Part shown: positions 18,104 to 26,868 of the stretch, piece by piece
How positions within the stretch are numbered: the first letter of the stretch is position 1
Layout: each line of letters starts with the position of its first letter
Source: Chryseobacterium sp.
Lineage (GTDB): Bacteria > Bacteroidota > Bacteroidia > Flavobacteriales > Weeksellaceae
DNA: 64,000 nt
Direction of reading: 5' to 3'
Assembly (NCBI RefSeq): GCF_019236175.1
Contig: NZ_JAFAJM010000019.1
Coordinates: forward strand, 62,001-126,000
Program-made: the position numbers and the translations under genes
The notes under the pieces: generated by a model
The model's input: the letters and a program-made list of their open reading frames with translations, nothing else
The model's database searches: none
What the model was told of the DNA's origin: nothing

Positions 18104-18667
18104 ATGGATAAAGTAATTATATTTTCAGCACCTTCAGGGAGCGGAAAAACTACATTGGTAAGGTATGCGCTGGAAACATTTCCGGAGCTTCAATTTTCAA
18201 TTTCCTGTACAACGAGACAGCCAAGAGGAAGTGAAGTTCACGCTGTGGACTATCATTTTTTATCCCCTGACGAATTCAGACAGAAAATTGCTGAAGATGC
18301 TTTTGTAGAGTATGAAGAGGTTTATACTGATAAATATTACGGTACTTTAAAATCTGAAGTAGAAAACATCTGGAATCAGGGAAAAGTTGTTATTTTTGAT
18401 GTAGATGTAAAAGGAGGAATTTCTTTAAAAAAATATTTTGGAGAAAAAGCCTTATCAATTTTTATAGAACCCCCTTCCATTGAGGAGTTGGAAAGAAGAT
18501 TGATTTCAAGAAATACAGATGATACAGAAACCATCAAAACACGTGTGGCAAAAGCAGAAGAAGAATTGTCTTATGCCGGAGAGTTTGATAAGATCGTCAT
18601 TAATACCGATCTGGACGAAGCCAAAAAAGAAATAGAAAGTTTAATAAAAAGTTTTATCAGTAATTAA
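18104..18667 (+). CDS. gmk: Guanylate kinase
   Basis: Phosphorylates GMP to GDP with ATP. The P-loop is SAPSGSGKTTL (around residues 8-18). GMP-binding residues lie in SISCTTRQPRGSEVHAVDYH and VEYEEVYTDKYYGT; the lid has RLISRNTDDTETI. The 187 residues match the family. It lies downstream of yicC and upstream of nadA on the same strand, but both gaps hold repeat elements, so co-transcription is uncertain. Confidence 0.96.
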   Translation: MDKVIIFSAPSGSGKTTLVRYALETFPELQFSISCTTRQPRGSEVHAVDYHFLSPDEFRQKIAEDAFVEYEEVYTDKYYGTLKSEVENIWNQGKVVIFDVDVKGGISLKKYFGEKALSIFIEPPSIEELERRLISRNTDDTETIKTRVAKAEEELSYAGEFDKIVINTDLDEAKKEIESLIKSFISN

Positions 18668-18771
18668 CGTCAGAAGCCGGAAGCCGGATAACAGAAGTAA
18701 TCGCAATACTCTAAAATCCAATTTCCGATTTCTAACCTCTGACTTCTGATCATAAAAAAATTGAGGTGGAT
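18668..18771. repeat. Intergenic repeat-rich hairpin element (TCAGAAG type)
   Basis: Between gmk and nadA. GTCAGAAGCCGGAAGCCGG at 18669-18687 contains a tandem GAAGCCGG. CTCTGACTTCTGAT at 18737-18750 pairs with its start (TCAGAAG/CTTCTGA). It has the same style as the yicC-gmk element but other words. Confidence 0.45.
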
Positions 18772-19791
18772 ATGAGTACCGAAACATTAGAAAAAGCTAA
18801 ATCTGCAATTCCTGTAAAAGGATTTCTGGATATAAAAGATATAGCCATTCCTCAGGGAGAAGAGCTAGTGAAAGCCATTCTTAAACTTAAAGAAGAAAAG
18901 AATGCTGTTATTCTTGCCCATTATTACCAGCCGGGAGAAATTCAGGATATCGCCGATTTCCTTGGAGATTCTTTACAGCTGGCAAGACAGGCCAAAGAAA
19001 CCAATGCTGACATGATTGTATTCTGCGGAGTACATTTTATGGCTGAAGCCGCTAAAATCTTAAACCCAACTAAAAAAGTAGTTCTTCCTGATACCATGGC
19101 CGGATGCTCTTTAGCTGACGGATGTTCCGGAGAAGGATTAAGAAAAATGCGTGAACAGCATCCTAATGCTCTTATCGCAACCTATATCAACTGTAACGCA
19201 GAAACCAAAGCCGAAAGTGATATCATTGTAACAAGTTCAAATGCTGAAACAGTAATTGAGGCCCTTCCGACAGACAGGCCTATTATTTTTGCACCGGATA
19301 AAAACTTAGGAAGATATTTATCTAAAAAAACAGGTCGTGATATGATTCTGTGGGACGGAAGCTGCGTCGTACACGAAGCATTCTCTATGGAAAGAATCGC
19401 AAAACAGCTGGCAGAGAATCCCGATGCCAAACTGATAGCACATCCTGAAAGTGAAGAAGCTGTTTTAAAACTGGCTCACTTTATTGGTTCTACTTCTGCC
19501 CTGTTGAATTTTGTGGAAAAAGATGACTGTCAGAAATTCATCATTGCTACAGAAGAGGGAATTCTGCATGAAATGAAAAAGCGTGCTCCCCATAAAGAGC
19601 TGATTCCGGCCTTAGTTTTTGATGAAAGCTGCAACTGCTCGGAATGTTTCTATATGAAACGCAATACGATGGAAAAACTGTATTTGTGTATGAAATATGA
19701 ACTTCCTGAAATCCTGATTGACGAAGAATTAAGGTTAAGAGCCTTAAAGCCGATTGAAGCAATGCTCGATCTTTCAAAAAGCATAAAATAA
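18772..19791 (+). CDS. nadA: Quinolinate synthase A
   Basis: Condenses iminoaspartate with DHAP to quinolinate in NAD synthesis, using a [4Fe-4S] cluster. Motifs: AVILAHYYQPGEIQDIADFL (substrate region), FCGVHFMAEAAKIL (first Cys), CSLADGC, GSCVVHE (second Cys), AHPE and DESCNCSECFYM (third Cys region). The 339 residues fit the longer NadA type. I start at the ATG 18772, not the in-frame GTG six nt earlier. No nadB or nadC is next to it; a bidirectional terminator follows. Confidence 0.95.
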   Translation: MSTETLEKAKSAIPVKGFLDIKDIAIPQGEELVKAILKLKEEKNAVILAHYYQPGEIQDIADFLGDSLQLARQAKETNADMIVFCGVHFMAEAAKILNPTKKVVLPDTMAGCSLADGCSGEGLRKMREQHPNALIATYINCNAETKAESDIIVTSSNAETVIEALPTDRPIIFAPDKNLGRYLSKKTGRDMILWDGSCVVHEAFSMERIAKQLAENPDAKLIAHPESEEAVLKLAHFIGSTSALLNFVEKDDCQKFIIATEEGILHEMKKRAPHKELIPALVFDESCNCSECFYMKRNTMEKLYLCMKYELPEILIDEELRLRALKPIEAMLDLSKSIK

Positions 19792-19793
19792 AT

Positions 19794-19821
19794 AAAAGCA
19801 CTGTTTTTACAGTGCTTTTTT
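19794..19821. terminator. Bidirectional terminator after nadA
   Basis: Stem AAAAGCACTG / CAGTGCTTTT with a TTTTTA loop and T-runs both ways. It also serves the convergent bacteriocin-like gene. Confidence 0.88.
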
Positions 19822-19839
19822 ATTTCTAACTGATTGCCA

Positions 19840-20010
19840 TTACAGCATGGGAGCATAACATGTTCCCCCCGGTTTTCTCCAGCATCCCCAGGCACCTCCG
19901 CCACGGAAACATACATACGCAGCACCACCGCAGGCTTCAATCTGAATATCAGTAAAACCTCCACTGATATTTTTCTTTTCTTCTCTTGATAATTTTTTAA
20001 TGGTTTTCAT
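19840..20010 (-). CDS. Bacteriocin-like peptide with double-glycine leader
   Basis: A 56-residue peptide gene. The leader MKTIKKLSREEKKNISGG ends in Gly-Gly, the cut site of C39-type peptidase ABC exporters. The KxLKKLSREExKxIxGG pattern is that of the Chryseobacterium bacteriocin-like leader family. The 38-residue core (FTDIQIEACGGAAYVCFRGG, then GAWGCWRKPGGTCYAPML) has four Cys and many Gly. Cys spacing 7-9-8 leaves room for disulfides or thioether rings, but no modification enzyme is in the window. It is a single gene, convergent to nadA and divergent from the thr leader. Its function (antibacterial or signal) is unknown. Confidence 0.72.
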   Translation of the reverse strand: MKTIKKLSREEKKNISGGFTDIQIEACGGAAYVCFRGGGAWGCWRKPGGTCYAPML

Positions 20011-20121
20011 ATTATTTTAATTTTCAATTACACCGTAAATATAAGAAATTCAACATATTAAATTTATTTTCATTGAATTTAATTCCACAAAAATTGAAAT
20101 ATCATTTATTTTTCAAAATAA

Positions 20122-20152
20122 TTTGCCATTTCAAAATAATTTGTACATTTGC
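20122..20152 (+). promoter_or_regulatory. Promoter of the thr operon
   Basis: TTTG at 20122-20125 and TACATTTGC at 20144-20152, with an 18-nt spacer: a near-perfect Bacteroidota promoter. Transcription should start near 20158, almost at the leader-peptide ATG (20160), so the leader mRNA may be nearly leaderless. Confidence 0.75.
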
Positions 20153-20159
20153 CCTGTAA

Positions 20160-20261
20160 ATGAATTTTTTAAGAAACATAGCTGATATTTCTGCCCTGAA
20201 GACTTCCGTTTCAGGCGTATCTTCTGTTTCTACATTCACAACGACAACGACAACCCCATAA
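20160..20261 (+). CDS. thrL: Threonine-operon leader peptide
   Basis: A 33-codon reading frame directly behind a strong promoter and before thrA. It reads MNFLRNIADI, SALKTSVSGV, SSVSTF, then six consecutive Thr codons (ACA ACG ACA ACG ACA ACC), Pro and stop. Seven of the last nine residues are Thr, just where a ribosome would have to read codons for the end product of the operon. This is the logic of E. coli thrL, but no Ile codons are enriched at the end. The stop codon lies inside the first hairpin loop (20253-20267). Not proven to be translated; inference from position and composition. Confidence 0.75.
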   Translation: MNFLRNIADISALKTSVSGVSSVSTFTTTTTTP

Positions 20262-20317
20262 AGGGGTAAATTTTCACATATTATTTCCGGTACCCTGTAC
20301 TCTTTTTTTGAAGAGTA
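20253..20317 (+). promoter_or_regulatory. Candidate transcription attenuator of thrABC
   Basis: Three pairings are visible: ACCCC:GGGGT (20253-20257 / 20263-20267, overlapping the last Thr and Pro codons), GGGTA:TACCC (20264-20268 / 20291-20295), and TACTCTT:AAGAGTA (20298-20304 / 20311-20317) with a T-rich loop. The first two compete for the same bases; the third is adjacent to the second. Read as 1:2, 2:3 and 3:4, a ribosome stalled on Thr codons would free 2:3. The T-run after the last stem is weak, so the exact terminator is unclear. Confidence 0.55.
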
Positions 20318-20353
20318 AACATTTCGTTTTATCCCACCTCAAATAAATAATTG

Positions 20354-22804
20354 ATGAAAATTTTAAAATTCGGCGGAACATCTGTCGCCAACGCTCAAAA
20401 TATATTTCTTGTTGAGAACATCATAAAAAAAGAATCTGAAAACAACAGAATTATTGTTGTCGTTTCTGCCCTTCACAGTGTAACTGATCATCTGATTAAA
20501 GCCGCAGAATATGCTTCCGGCAAAGATGAAAGATATACACAACTTGTCAAAAACCTTGAAGAAAAACATTTACAGCTTGTCAAAGAACTCGTCCCTGTTT
20601 TAGACCATAGTGCATGGCTTAGTTTTGTTAAAAAACATTTCAATGACATTGAAGATCTGTATAATAGTATTTTCGTATTGGGAGAGCTGACTCCGAGAAT
20701 TAAAGATAGAATAACATCTTACGGGGAGTTTTTATCTTCAAATATTATCGCAGCCAGACTCCGGCATTCAGGACTGGACTGTCTGTGGATGAATTCTGCT
20801 GACCTTATAAGAACTAATGATCATTTTACCAACGCCAAGGTAAATTTTAAGCTTACTGAAAATAATTTAAATAATTACTTTAATGCCCATCACAATCAGA
20901 TTATTGTTTGTCCGGGATTTATAGCTCAGGATCAGAATAACAATATAACAACATTAGGAAGAGGAGGATCTGATTATACAGCATCTATTATTGCTGCTGC
21001 TGTTCAGGCCGAAGAACTTCAGATATGGACAGATGTAAGCGGAATGATGACTGCAGACCCACGTCTGGTTTCTCATGCCAAACCTATTGCAGAAATCTCT
21101 TACCATGAAGCCATGGAACTTTCTCATTTCGGGGCAAAAGTTCTCTACCCGCCTTCCATCCAGCCTGTCATGATCAGCAATATTGATCTCAGAATTAAAA
21201 ATACTTTTGAACCGGAAATACAGGGAACACTGGTATCCCATCATCTGAAGGCTTCAGGAAGTGAAGACCAGCCTATTGCAGTGGGGATTTCAAATATGAG
21301 CAATATCGCGCTGCTTACTCTGGAAGGCAGCGGAATGGTGGGAATACCAGGAATTTCAGCTAAATTATTCCAGTGTTTAAGCCAGGAAAAAATTAATATT
21401 ATTCTGATCACCCAGGGTTCTTCAGAACATTCTATTAGTATTGCTATTGACCAGAAAGATATCCTTCATGCTGAAAATGCCATCAACTTATCTTTTGCAG
21501 ATGATATTAATCTGAAAAGAATCTTTCCTGTAACAATAGAAACCGGTCTTTCTATTGTTGCTCTGATAGGGGAAAATATGAAAAACAGAAGCGGTGTAAG
21601 CTCTAAAATGTTTGGATGTTTGGGAAATAACGGTATTAATATAAGAGTGATCGCACAGGGATCTTCGGAAAGAAATATAAGCATTGTTATTTCAGAAAAT
21701 GATATCAAAAAGGCCGTCAATGTCCTTCATGAAGAATTTTTTGAAGCGGAAATAAAACAGATTCATCTTTATATCTGCGGAACAGGGAATGTAGGTTCCA
21801 AGCTGATACAGCAAATTTATAATCAGAATCAATATCTGAGAGAAAATTTTCTGATCAATGTAAGAATTGCCGGGCTATCTAACAGTCGAAAAATGATATT
21901 TTCAGACAAAGGAATCGGTCAGGAAGAATACACCAACTGGAATGAACACGGAAAAGAAGCTTCATCCCGGAAGTTTGCTGATGAAATCATATCCCGTAAT
22001 TTGAGAAATTCAGTATTCGTAGATGTTACTGCAAGTCCGAAAGTCCCCGAGGTTTATGAAAGTCTGCTAAAAAGGAGTATCAACATTGTAGCCTGTAATA
22101 AAATTGCCGCTTCTTCAGATTTTGAAACTTACAAAATATTGAAAAATACAGCGAGAAATCACAGTTGTCATTTTTACTTTGAAACTAATGTAGGAGCAGG
22201 ACTACCGGTAATTGGAACTATTGGGGACCTTATTAAAAGTGGTGACAGAATCACTTCAATTCAGGCTGTACTAAGCGGAACCTTAAATTTTGTTTTTAAT
22301 AAGTATGACGGAAGCAGGCCTTTCTCAGAGGTCGTTGCACAGGCTCAACAGGAAGGTTATACAGAGCCAGACCCACGACTGGATCTTTCAGGAACGGATG
22401 TAGCCCGGAAAATTTTAATTCTGGCCCGAGAGGCAGGATATCAGCTTCAGTTTGAAGATATTGAAAATACCGGTTTTCTTCCGGAAGAATGTATGCATGG
22501 AAGTGTAGAAGGCTTTTATCAAAAACTTACTGAATATGAAGGTCATTTTAAAAACCTGTTGAATGAAGCCCGAAAAGCAGATAAAATTTTAAAATATACC
22601 GCTGAATTTAAAAATGGAAAAGCAAGTGTAGGCTTACAACACGTAGCTCCGGATAGTGATCTGTTTCATTTGTATGGAAAAGACAATATTGTCATTTTTA
22701 AAACTTTAAGATATTCTGAACAGCCATTAGTAGTAAAAGGAGCCGGAGCCGGAGCCGATGTAACAGCAAGCGGTGTATTTGCCGACATCATGCGATCTAT
22801 CTAA
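20354..22804 (+). CDS. thrA: Bifunctional aspartokinase / homoserine dehydrogenase
   Basis: First and third steps of the Thr/Met branch from aspartate. N-terminal aspartokinase: MKILKFGGTSVANAQ with KFGGTSVA, then TLGRGGSDYTA. The centre has two ACT domains (GMVGIPGISAKLFQ and RSGVSSKMFGCLGNNGINIR), usual for feedback by threonine. The C-terminal homoserine dehydrogenase has the NAD(P)-binding stretch (IYICGTGNVGSKLIQ-like) and the catalytic segment GAGLPVIGTIGDLIKSGD, then GTLNFV. The 816 residues match E. coli ThrA (820). I use ATG 20354; the ORF could begin one codon earlier at TTG. Operon order thrA-thrB-thrC, with a gap of 10 nt to thrB. Confidence 0.96.
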   Translation: MKILKFGGTSVANAQNIFLVENIIKKESENNRIIVVVSALHSVTDHLIKAAEYASGKDERYTQLVKNLEEKHLQLVKELVPVLDHSAWLSFVKKHFNDIEDLYNSIFVLGELTPRIKDRITSYGEFLSSNIIAARLRHSGLDCLWMNSADLIRTNDHFTNAKVNFKLTENNLNNYFNAHHNQIIVCPGFIAQDQNNNITTLGRGGSDYTASIIAAAVQAEELQIWTDVSGMMTADPRLVSHAKPIAEISYHEAMELSHFGAKVLYPPSIQPVMISNIDLRIKNTFEPEIQGTLVSHHLKASGSEDQPIAVGISNMSNIALLTLEGSGMVGIPGISAKLFQCLSQEKINIILITQGSSEHSISIAIDQKDILHAENAINLSFADDINLKRIFPVTIETGLSIVALIGENMKNRSGVSSKMFGCLGNNGINIRVIAQGSSERNISIVISENDIKKAVNVLHEEFFEAEIKQIHLYICGTGNVGSKLIQQIYNQNQYLRENFLINVRIAGLSNSRKMIFSDKGIGQEEYTNWNEHGKEASSRKFADEIISRNLRNSVFVDVTASPKVPEVYESLLKRSINIVACNKIAASSDFETYKILKNTARNHSCHFYFETNVGAGLPVIGTIGDLIKSGDRITSIQAVLSGTLNFVFNKYDGSRPFSEVVAQAQQEGYTEPDPRLDLSGTDVARKILILAREAGYQLQFEDIENTGFLPEECMHGSVEGFYQKLTEYEGHFKNLLNEARKADKILKYTAEFKNGKASVGLQHVAPDSDLFHLYGKDNIVIFKTLRYSEQPLVVKGAGAGADVTASGVFADIMRSI

Positions 22805-22814
22805 AACATAAATT

Positions 22815-23741
22815 ATGAAAAAAGTAAAATTAAAAATACCTGCCAGTGTTGCCAATTTAGTATGTGGATTTGATATTCTGGGAATGGCCGTTCATGAACC
22901 TTACGATGAAATGACACTCAGTATCTCCGCTTCTCCGGAAATCATTATTAAACACGAAGATTCTTTTGGACTTCCCGAGGAAGCGTCAAAGAATGTTGCC
23001 GGTGTTGTATTGCAGAAAATCCAGGAATATTTTCAGCTTTCGCATGGGTTTGAATTGGTGATCCGGAAACATATAAAACCGGGAAGCGGGCTGGGCTCCA
23101 GTGCGGCAAGTGCAGCAGGAGCGGCCTTCGGAGCCAATCTGCTGTTGGGAAACATATTATCGAAAGAAGAGCTCGTACATTTCGCCATGTTTGGAGAAGA
23201 GCTAGCTTCCGGAGTACGCCATGCAGACAATATTGCCCCTTGTATTTACGGAGGGATCACTCTTGTAAAATCTTCCAGCCCCATTGATATTATTCCGTTG
23301 AACACTCCTGATTTATTTGTAACGGCAGTACATCCTCAGGTTGAAGTGAAAACATCTGATTCAAGGCAAATTCTAAAGAAAAATATCTCGTTAAAAAGTG
23401 CCGTTGAACAATGGGGAAATATTGCCGGGCTGATTGCCGGGATTCAGAAAAATGATCTTTCTCTGATAGGCAGAAGTCTCAATGATGTTATTATAGAACC
23501 TGTAAGAAGCATTCTTATTCCTCAATTTGAAGAGGTTAAAACAGGCAGTATTGAAGCAGGTGCACTGGGAGGCGGAATTTCAGGATCAGGACCTTCTATT
23601 TTCATGCTTTCCGAAAAAAATAAAGTTGCAGAAAACATTGCAAAGCTGATGAAATCAGTGTATGACCAAGCAGGAATAGAAAGTTTTGTTTATGTATCCA
23701 AAATAAACCCAACAGGTATAGAAATCATTGAACAACATTAA
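22815..23741 (+). CDS. thrB: Homoserine kinase
   Basis: A 308-residue GHMP kinase. N-terminal KLKIPASVANLVCGFDILGM, phosphate-binding PGSGLGSSAASAAGAA, and C-terminal GALGGGISGSGPSIFML. It phosphorylates L-homoserine for ThrC. It sits between thrA and thrC with a 10-nt gap before it; its last codons end 13 nt before the thrC start I chose. Confidence 0.96.
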   Translation: MKKVKLKIPASVANLVCGFDILGMAVHEPYDEMTLSISASPEIIIKHEDSFGLPEEASKNVAGVVLQKIQEYFQLSHGFELVIRKHIKPGSGLGSSAASAAGAAFGANLLLGNILSKEELVHFAMFGEELASGVRHADNIAPCIYGGITLVKSSSPIDIIPLNTPDLFVTAVHPQVEVKTSDSRQILKKNISLKSAVEQWGNIAGLIAGIQKNDLSLIGRSLNDVIIEPVRSILIPQFEEVKTGSIEAGALGGGISGSGPSIFMLSEKNKVAENIAKLMKSVYDQAGIESFVYVSKINPTGIEIIEQH

Positions 23742-23754
23742 TAAGAAAAGACAG

Positions 23755-25059
23755 ATGGAATATTATAATTTAAAAGACGATCAGGAAAAAGTTAATTTCA
23801 GAAAGGCAACGATAAAAGGCCAGGGAAAAGGAAAAGGGTTATTTTTCCCGGAAACAATTCCGCAGTTTGAAGAAAAATTCATTCAGAATCTGAAGTTATA
23901 TACTCATGAGGAAATAGCTTTTCGCTGCATGAAAGATTTTATAGGAAATGAGATTCCCTCAGAAATATTACGGGAAATTGTTTCGGAAACGGTAAGTTTT
24001 GAAATCCCCTTACAAAAGATCAATGACCGGATCTTTGTTTTGGAACTCTTTCACGGGCCTACGCTGGCCTTTAAAGATATCGGGGCCAGATTTATGAGCC
24101 GCTGTCTTTCCTATTTTTTAAAAGATCAGAAGAAGAAAGTTAGTGTTTTGGTGGCTACTTCCGGAGATACAGGAGGTGCTGTTGCAGATGGATTCTACCA
24201 ACTTCCGGGAATCAATGTCGTTATTCTTTACCCTAAAAACCGGGTAAGTCCGGTTCAGGAAAAACAGCTCACAGCTTTGGGCGGAAATATCAGGGCATTA
24301 GAAGTTAACGGAAGTTTTGATGATTGTCAGAATCTGGTTAAACAGGCGTTTTCAGACGAAGAAATCCAAAATAATATATTTCTGACTTCTGCCAACTCTA
24401 TTAATATTGCAAGGTGGCTTCCTCAGCAGATCTATTATCTTCTGGCCTTAAAACAATGGCAGCAACATGAAAAAGAAGCACCGGTCATTAGTGTTCCCAG
24501 TGGCAATTTCGGAAATATATGTGCCGGGCTTCTCGCTCATTTCCGTGGTCTTCCGGCAGATCACTTTATTGCTGCCTGTAATGATAATGATACCGTACCG
24601 GATTATTTAAGAACTCAATATTACATATCTAAAAAAGCGGTTCCTACTCTATCTAATGCAATGGATGTAGGAGATCCCAGTAATTTTGTAAGAATACTTG
24701 AACTTTTCGGACATCAGTTTAGCAGATTACAAGATAAAATTTCAGGATATTCTATCAATGATGTCAAAACGCTGGAAACCATCACACAGGTATATCAGAA
24801 ATACGGCTATACCCTTGAGCCTCACAGTGCTGTTGCTTATGCTTCCATGGAGCAATACCTGATTGATAATCCAGGCAAAAAAGGTTTTATATTGGGGACT
24901 GCGCATCCTGTAAAATTCCCTGATGCAGTAGAAAAAGCAATCGGTGGAAAAATTAAAATTCCTGAAGCTTTAAATCATCTGATGAAAAAGGAGAAAAAAA
25001 CTCAGGAAATAAGTACAGACTTTGAAGAATTAAAGCGATTTTTGCTTCATAAAATTTGA
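23755..25059 (+). CDS. thrC: Threonine synthase
   Basis: A PLP enzyme that converts O-phosphohomoserine to threonine. The PLP lysine is in HGPTLAFKDIGARFM; the phosphate loop is in SGDTGGAVADGF. The 434 residues fit the short (E. coli-type) ThrC family. I start at ATG 23755 (MEYYNLKDDQ); the frame could be extended to a TTG at 23728 inside thrB, but that adds nine unconserved residues. It ends the thr operon; folB follows after 4 nt and may be co-transcribed. Confidence 0.95.
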   Translation: MEYYNLKDDQEKVNFRKATIKGQGKGKGLFFPETIPQFEEKFIQNLKLYTHEEIAFRCMKDFIGNEIPSEILREIVSETVSFEIPLQKINDRIFVLELFHGPTLAFKDIGARFMSRCLSYFLKDQKKKVSVLVATSGDTGGAVADGFYQLPGINVVILYPKNRVSPVQEKQLTALGGNIRALEVNGSFDDCQNLVKQAFSDEEIQNNIFLTSANSINIARWLPQQIYYLLALKQWQQHEKEAPVISVPSGNFGNICAGLLAHFRGLPADHFIAACNDNDTVPDYLRTQYYISKKAVPTLSNAMDVGDPSNFVRILELFGHQFSRLQDKISGYSINDVKTLETITQVYQKYGYTLEPHSAVAYASMEQYLIDNPGKKGFILGTAHPVKFPDAVEKAIGGKIKIPEALNHLMKKEKKTQEISTDFEELKRFLLHKI

Positions 25060-25063
25060 GACA

Positions 25064-25432
25064 ATGAGCAAAATATATCTTGAAGATGTAAAAATATATG
25101 CCTACCACGGAGTACTTCCGGAAGAGAATATTATCGGAACTTATTATATTTTAAACCTGGAGCTTCACACAGATTTGTGGAAAGCTTCAGAATCCGATGA
25201 TCTGAATGATACCATCAGCTATGCAGATATCAATGATATCCTCCATACTGAGATGAAAATCCCTTCTCAGCTTCTGGAACATGTGGCAGGAAGAATAATC
25301 ACAAAAATCCGCAGCCGCTTTCCGCAAATCGATTATATTAAAATTAAAGTTACCAAAACCGCTCCTCCTATGCAGGGTGAAATGAAAGGAGCCAGTATTG
25401 AGCTTGAAAAAAGTTTTAAACCTGAGAACTAA
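25064..25432 (+). CDS. folB: Dihydroneopterin aldolase
   Basis: A 122-residue folate-synthesis enzyme. It has the family pattern IYLEDVKIYAYHGVLPEE with the Tyr and Glu of the active site, DTISYADINDILHTEM, LLEHVAGRI and a conserved Lys in IKVTKTAPP. It starts 4 nt after thrC, so it probably rides on the thr transcript although it belongs to another pathway. Confidence 0.93.
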   Translation: MSKIYLEDVKIYAYHGVLPEENIIGTYYILNLELHTDLWKASESDDLNDTISYADINDILHTEMKIPSQLLEHVAGRIITKIRSRFPQIDYIKIKVTKTAPPMQGEMKGASIELEKSFKPEN

Positions 25433-25466
25433 AATCCTTATTTTAGTCTCCTAAAAAAGATACAAA

Positions 25467-26831
25467 TTGAAATTCGTTAAAATATTATTTTTAGTAGTAT
25501 TCATCAATGCTTTCGGTCAATCCGGGATGGATAATCAATTAGCAGGCTATAATTTTCCAAAAATCAGATCCAGTATTACAATGCCGGTTACGATCCCTTT
25601 GTCTGAGCTTAGTAATATGATCAATGCCTCCGTAAAAGACTTAATTTATCAGGATGATTCTTATACGGACAATAATAATGATCAGTTCAAAGTAAAGGTA
25701 TGGAAAACAAGACCTATCCGCCTTGTAGGTGGCACCAGTCAGAATCTTTTGATTGAGGTTCCCTTGAAAATATGGGCAGAAAAAGGAATCGGAACATTGG
25801 GAGTTTATACCTATCAGAATACAACTTTTGAGACGGTGATGTCATTTAATACAACAGTGAGTCTAAACAACAACTGGACTATTACTACCACAACACGTCC
25901 TAATGGATTCAGATGGGTGACCAAACCTGTGCTCGATTACGGAAGAATACAAATTCCCATCACCCCGATTGTTGAAAAAAGCCTGAAAGAGCAACAGGAA
26001 AAGTTCTGCAAAACCATTGATCAGCAAATGGCCACTCAGCTGAACTTTCAGCAATATGCCGTAATGGCCTGGAATACTTTTCAACAGCCATTTAATATTT
26101 CAGAGGAATACAATACCTGGTTAAAAATAAGTCCGGTGGGAGTTAACATTACTCCGTTAAAATTCTATGGTAACCAGATCAATACGACACTGGGTATTGA
26201 CATTTATTCTGAAACTTTTACCGGAAATAAGCCAGGTGCTTCCCAGCCCGTAACAGCTGCTACGAACTTTAATTTTTCACCTACTGTTGCCGATAGTTTT
26301 CTTTTACAGACTACTGCTAATATCCCTTTCACAGAGGCCAGCAATATGGCAAGGAAAACATTTTTAAACAAAGAATTTGATATCCGGGATTCTAAAGTAA
26401 AAGTAACCGACATCAGAGTCTATGGTGTTGACAACCGGATTATCATTGAAGCTCAAACAGACGGATATATAAAAGGGACCTCTATTATTTCAGGAATTCC
26501 TGTTTATGACGAGGCCAAAAGAAAAATTGTATTGTCTGACACTAAATTTAAGCTCAAAACAACCAACATTCTGCAGAAAACTGCATCTGTCCTTTTTCAG
26601 GGTAAAATTGTAAAAATGATTGAAGATGAATATGGAATTCCTACCCAGGAACTGGAAGAAACATCCAGAAAAAGTATTGAAGATGCTTTCAATAAAGAAT
26701 ATTATAAAGGCTTAAAAATGAACGGAAGAGTATTTAACCTTAAACCCAGTAAAATATTATTAAGCAGTACGGGAATCACCGCTGTTATTGACACCAATGC
26801 AGCATTGAAACTACTCGTCAACGGATTTTAA
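25467..26831 (+). CDS. DUF4403-family exported protein (TTG start)
   Basis: A 454-residue exported protein. The N-terminus MKFVKILFLVVFINAFG is a signal peptide directly from a TTG codon; the upstream in-frame codon TAA leaves no ATG option, so TTG is the start. The mature part resembles DUF4403 proteins: SSITMPVTIPLSELSNMINA, then two similar beta-rich halves with PVTIPL and NIPFTEASNMARKTFLNKEF. The fold has been compared with BPI/SMP-type lipid-binding tubes, but function is unknown. It is followed after 37 nt by an RDD membrane protein. Confidence 0.8.
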   Translation: MKFVKILFLVVFINAFGQSGMDNQLAGYNFPKIRSSITMPVTIPLSELSNMINASVKDLIYQDDSYTDNNNDQFKVKVWKTRPIRLVGGTSQNLLIEVPLKIWAEKGIGTLGVYTYQNTTFETVMSFNTTVSLNNNWTITTTTRPNGFRWVTKPVLDYGRIQIPITPIVEKSLKEQQEKFCKTIDQQMATQLNFQQYAVMAWNTFQQPFNISEEYNTWLKISPVGVNITPLKFYGNQINTTLGIDIYSETFTGNKPGASQPVTAATNFNFSPTVADSFLLQTTANIPFTEASNMARKTFLNKEFDIRDSKVKVTDIRVYGVDNRIIIEAQTDGYIKGTSIISGIPVYDEAKRKIVLSDTKFKLKTTNILQKTASVLFQGKIVKMIEDEYGIPTQELEETSRKSIEDAFNKEYYKGLKMNGRVFNLKPSKILLSSTGITAVIDTNAALKLLVNGF

Positions 26832-26868
26832 AATTTAACCATAAAACCTATAAAAACTAATACCTATT

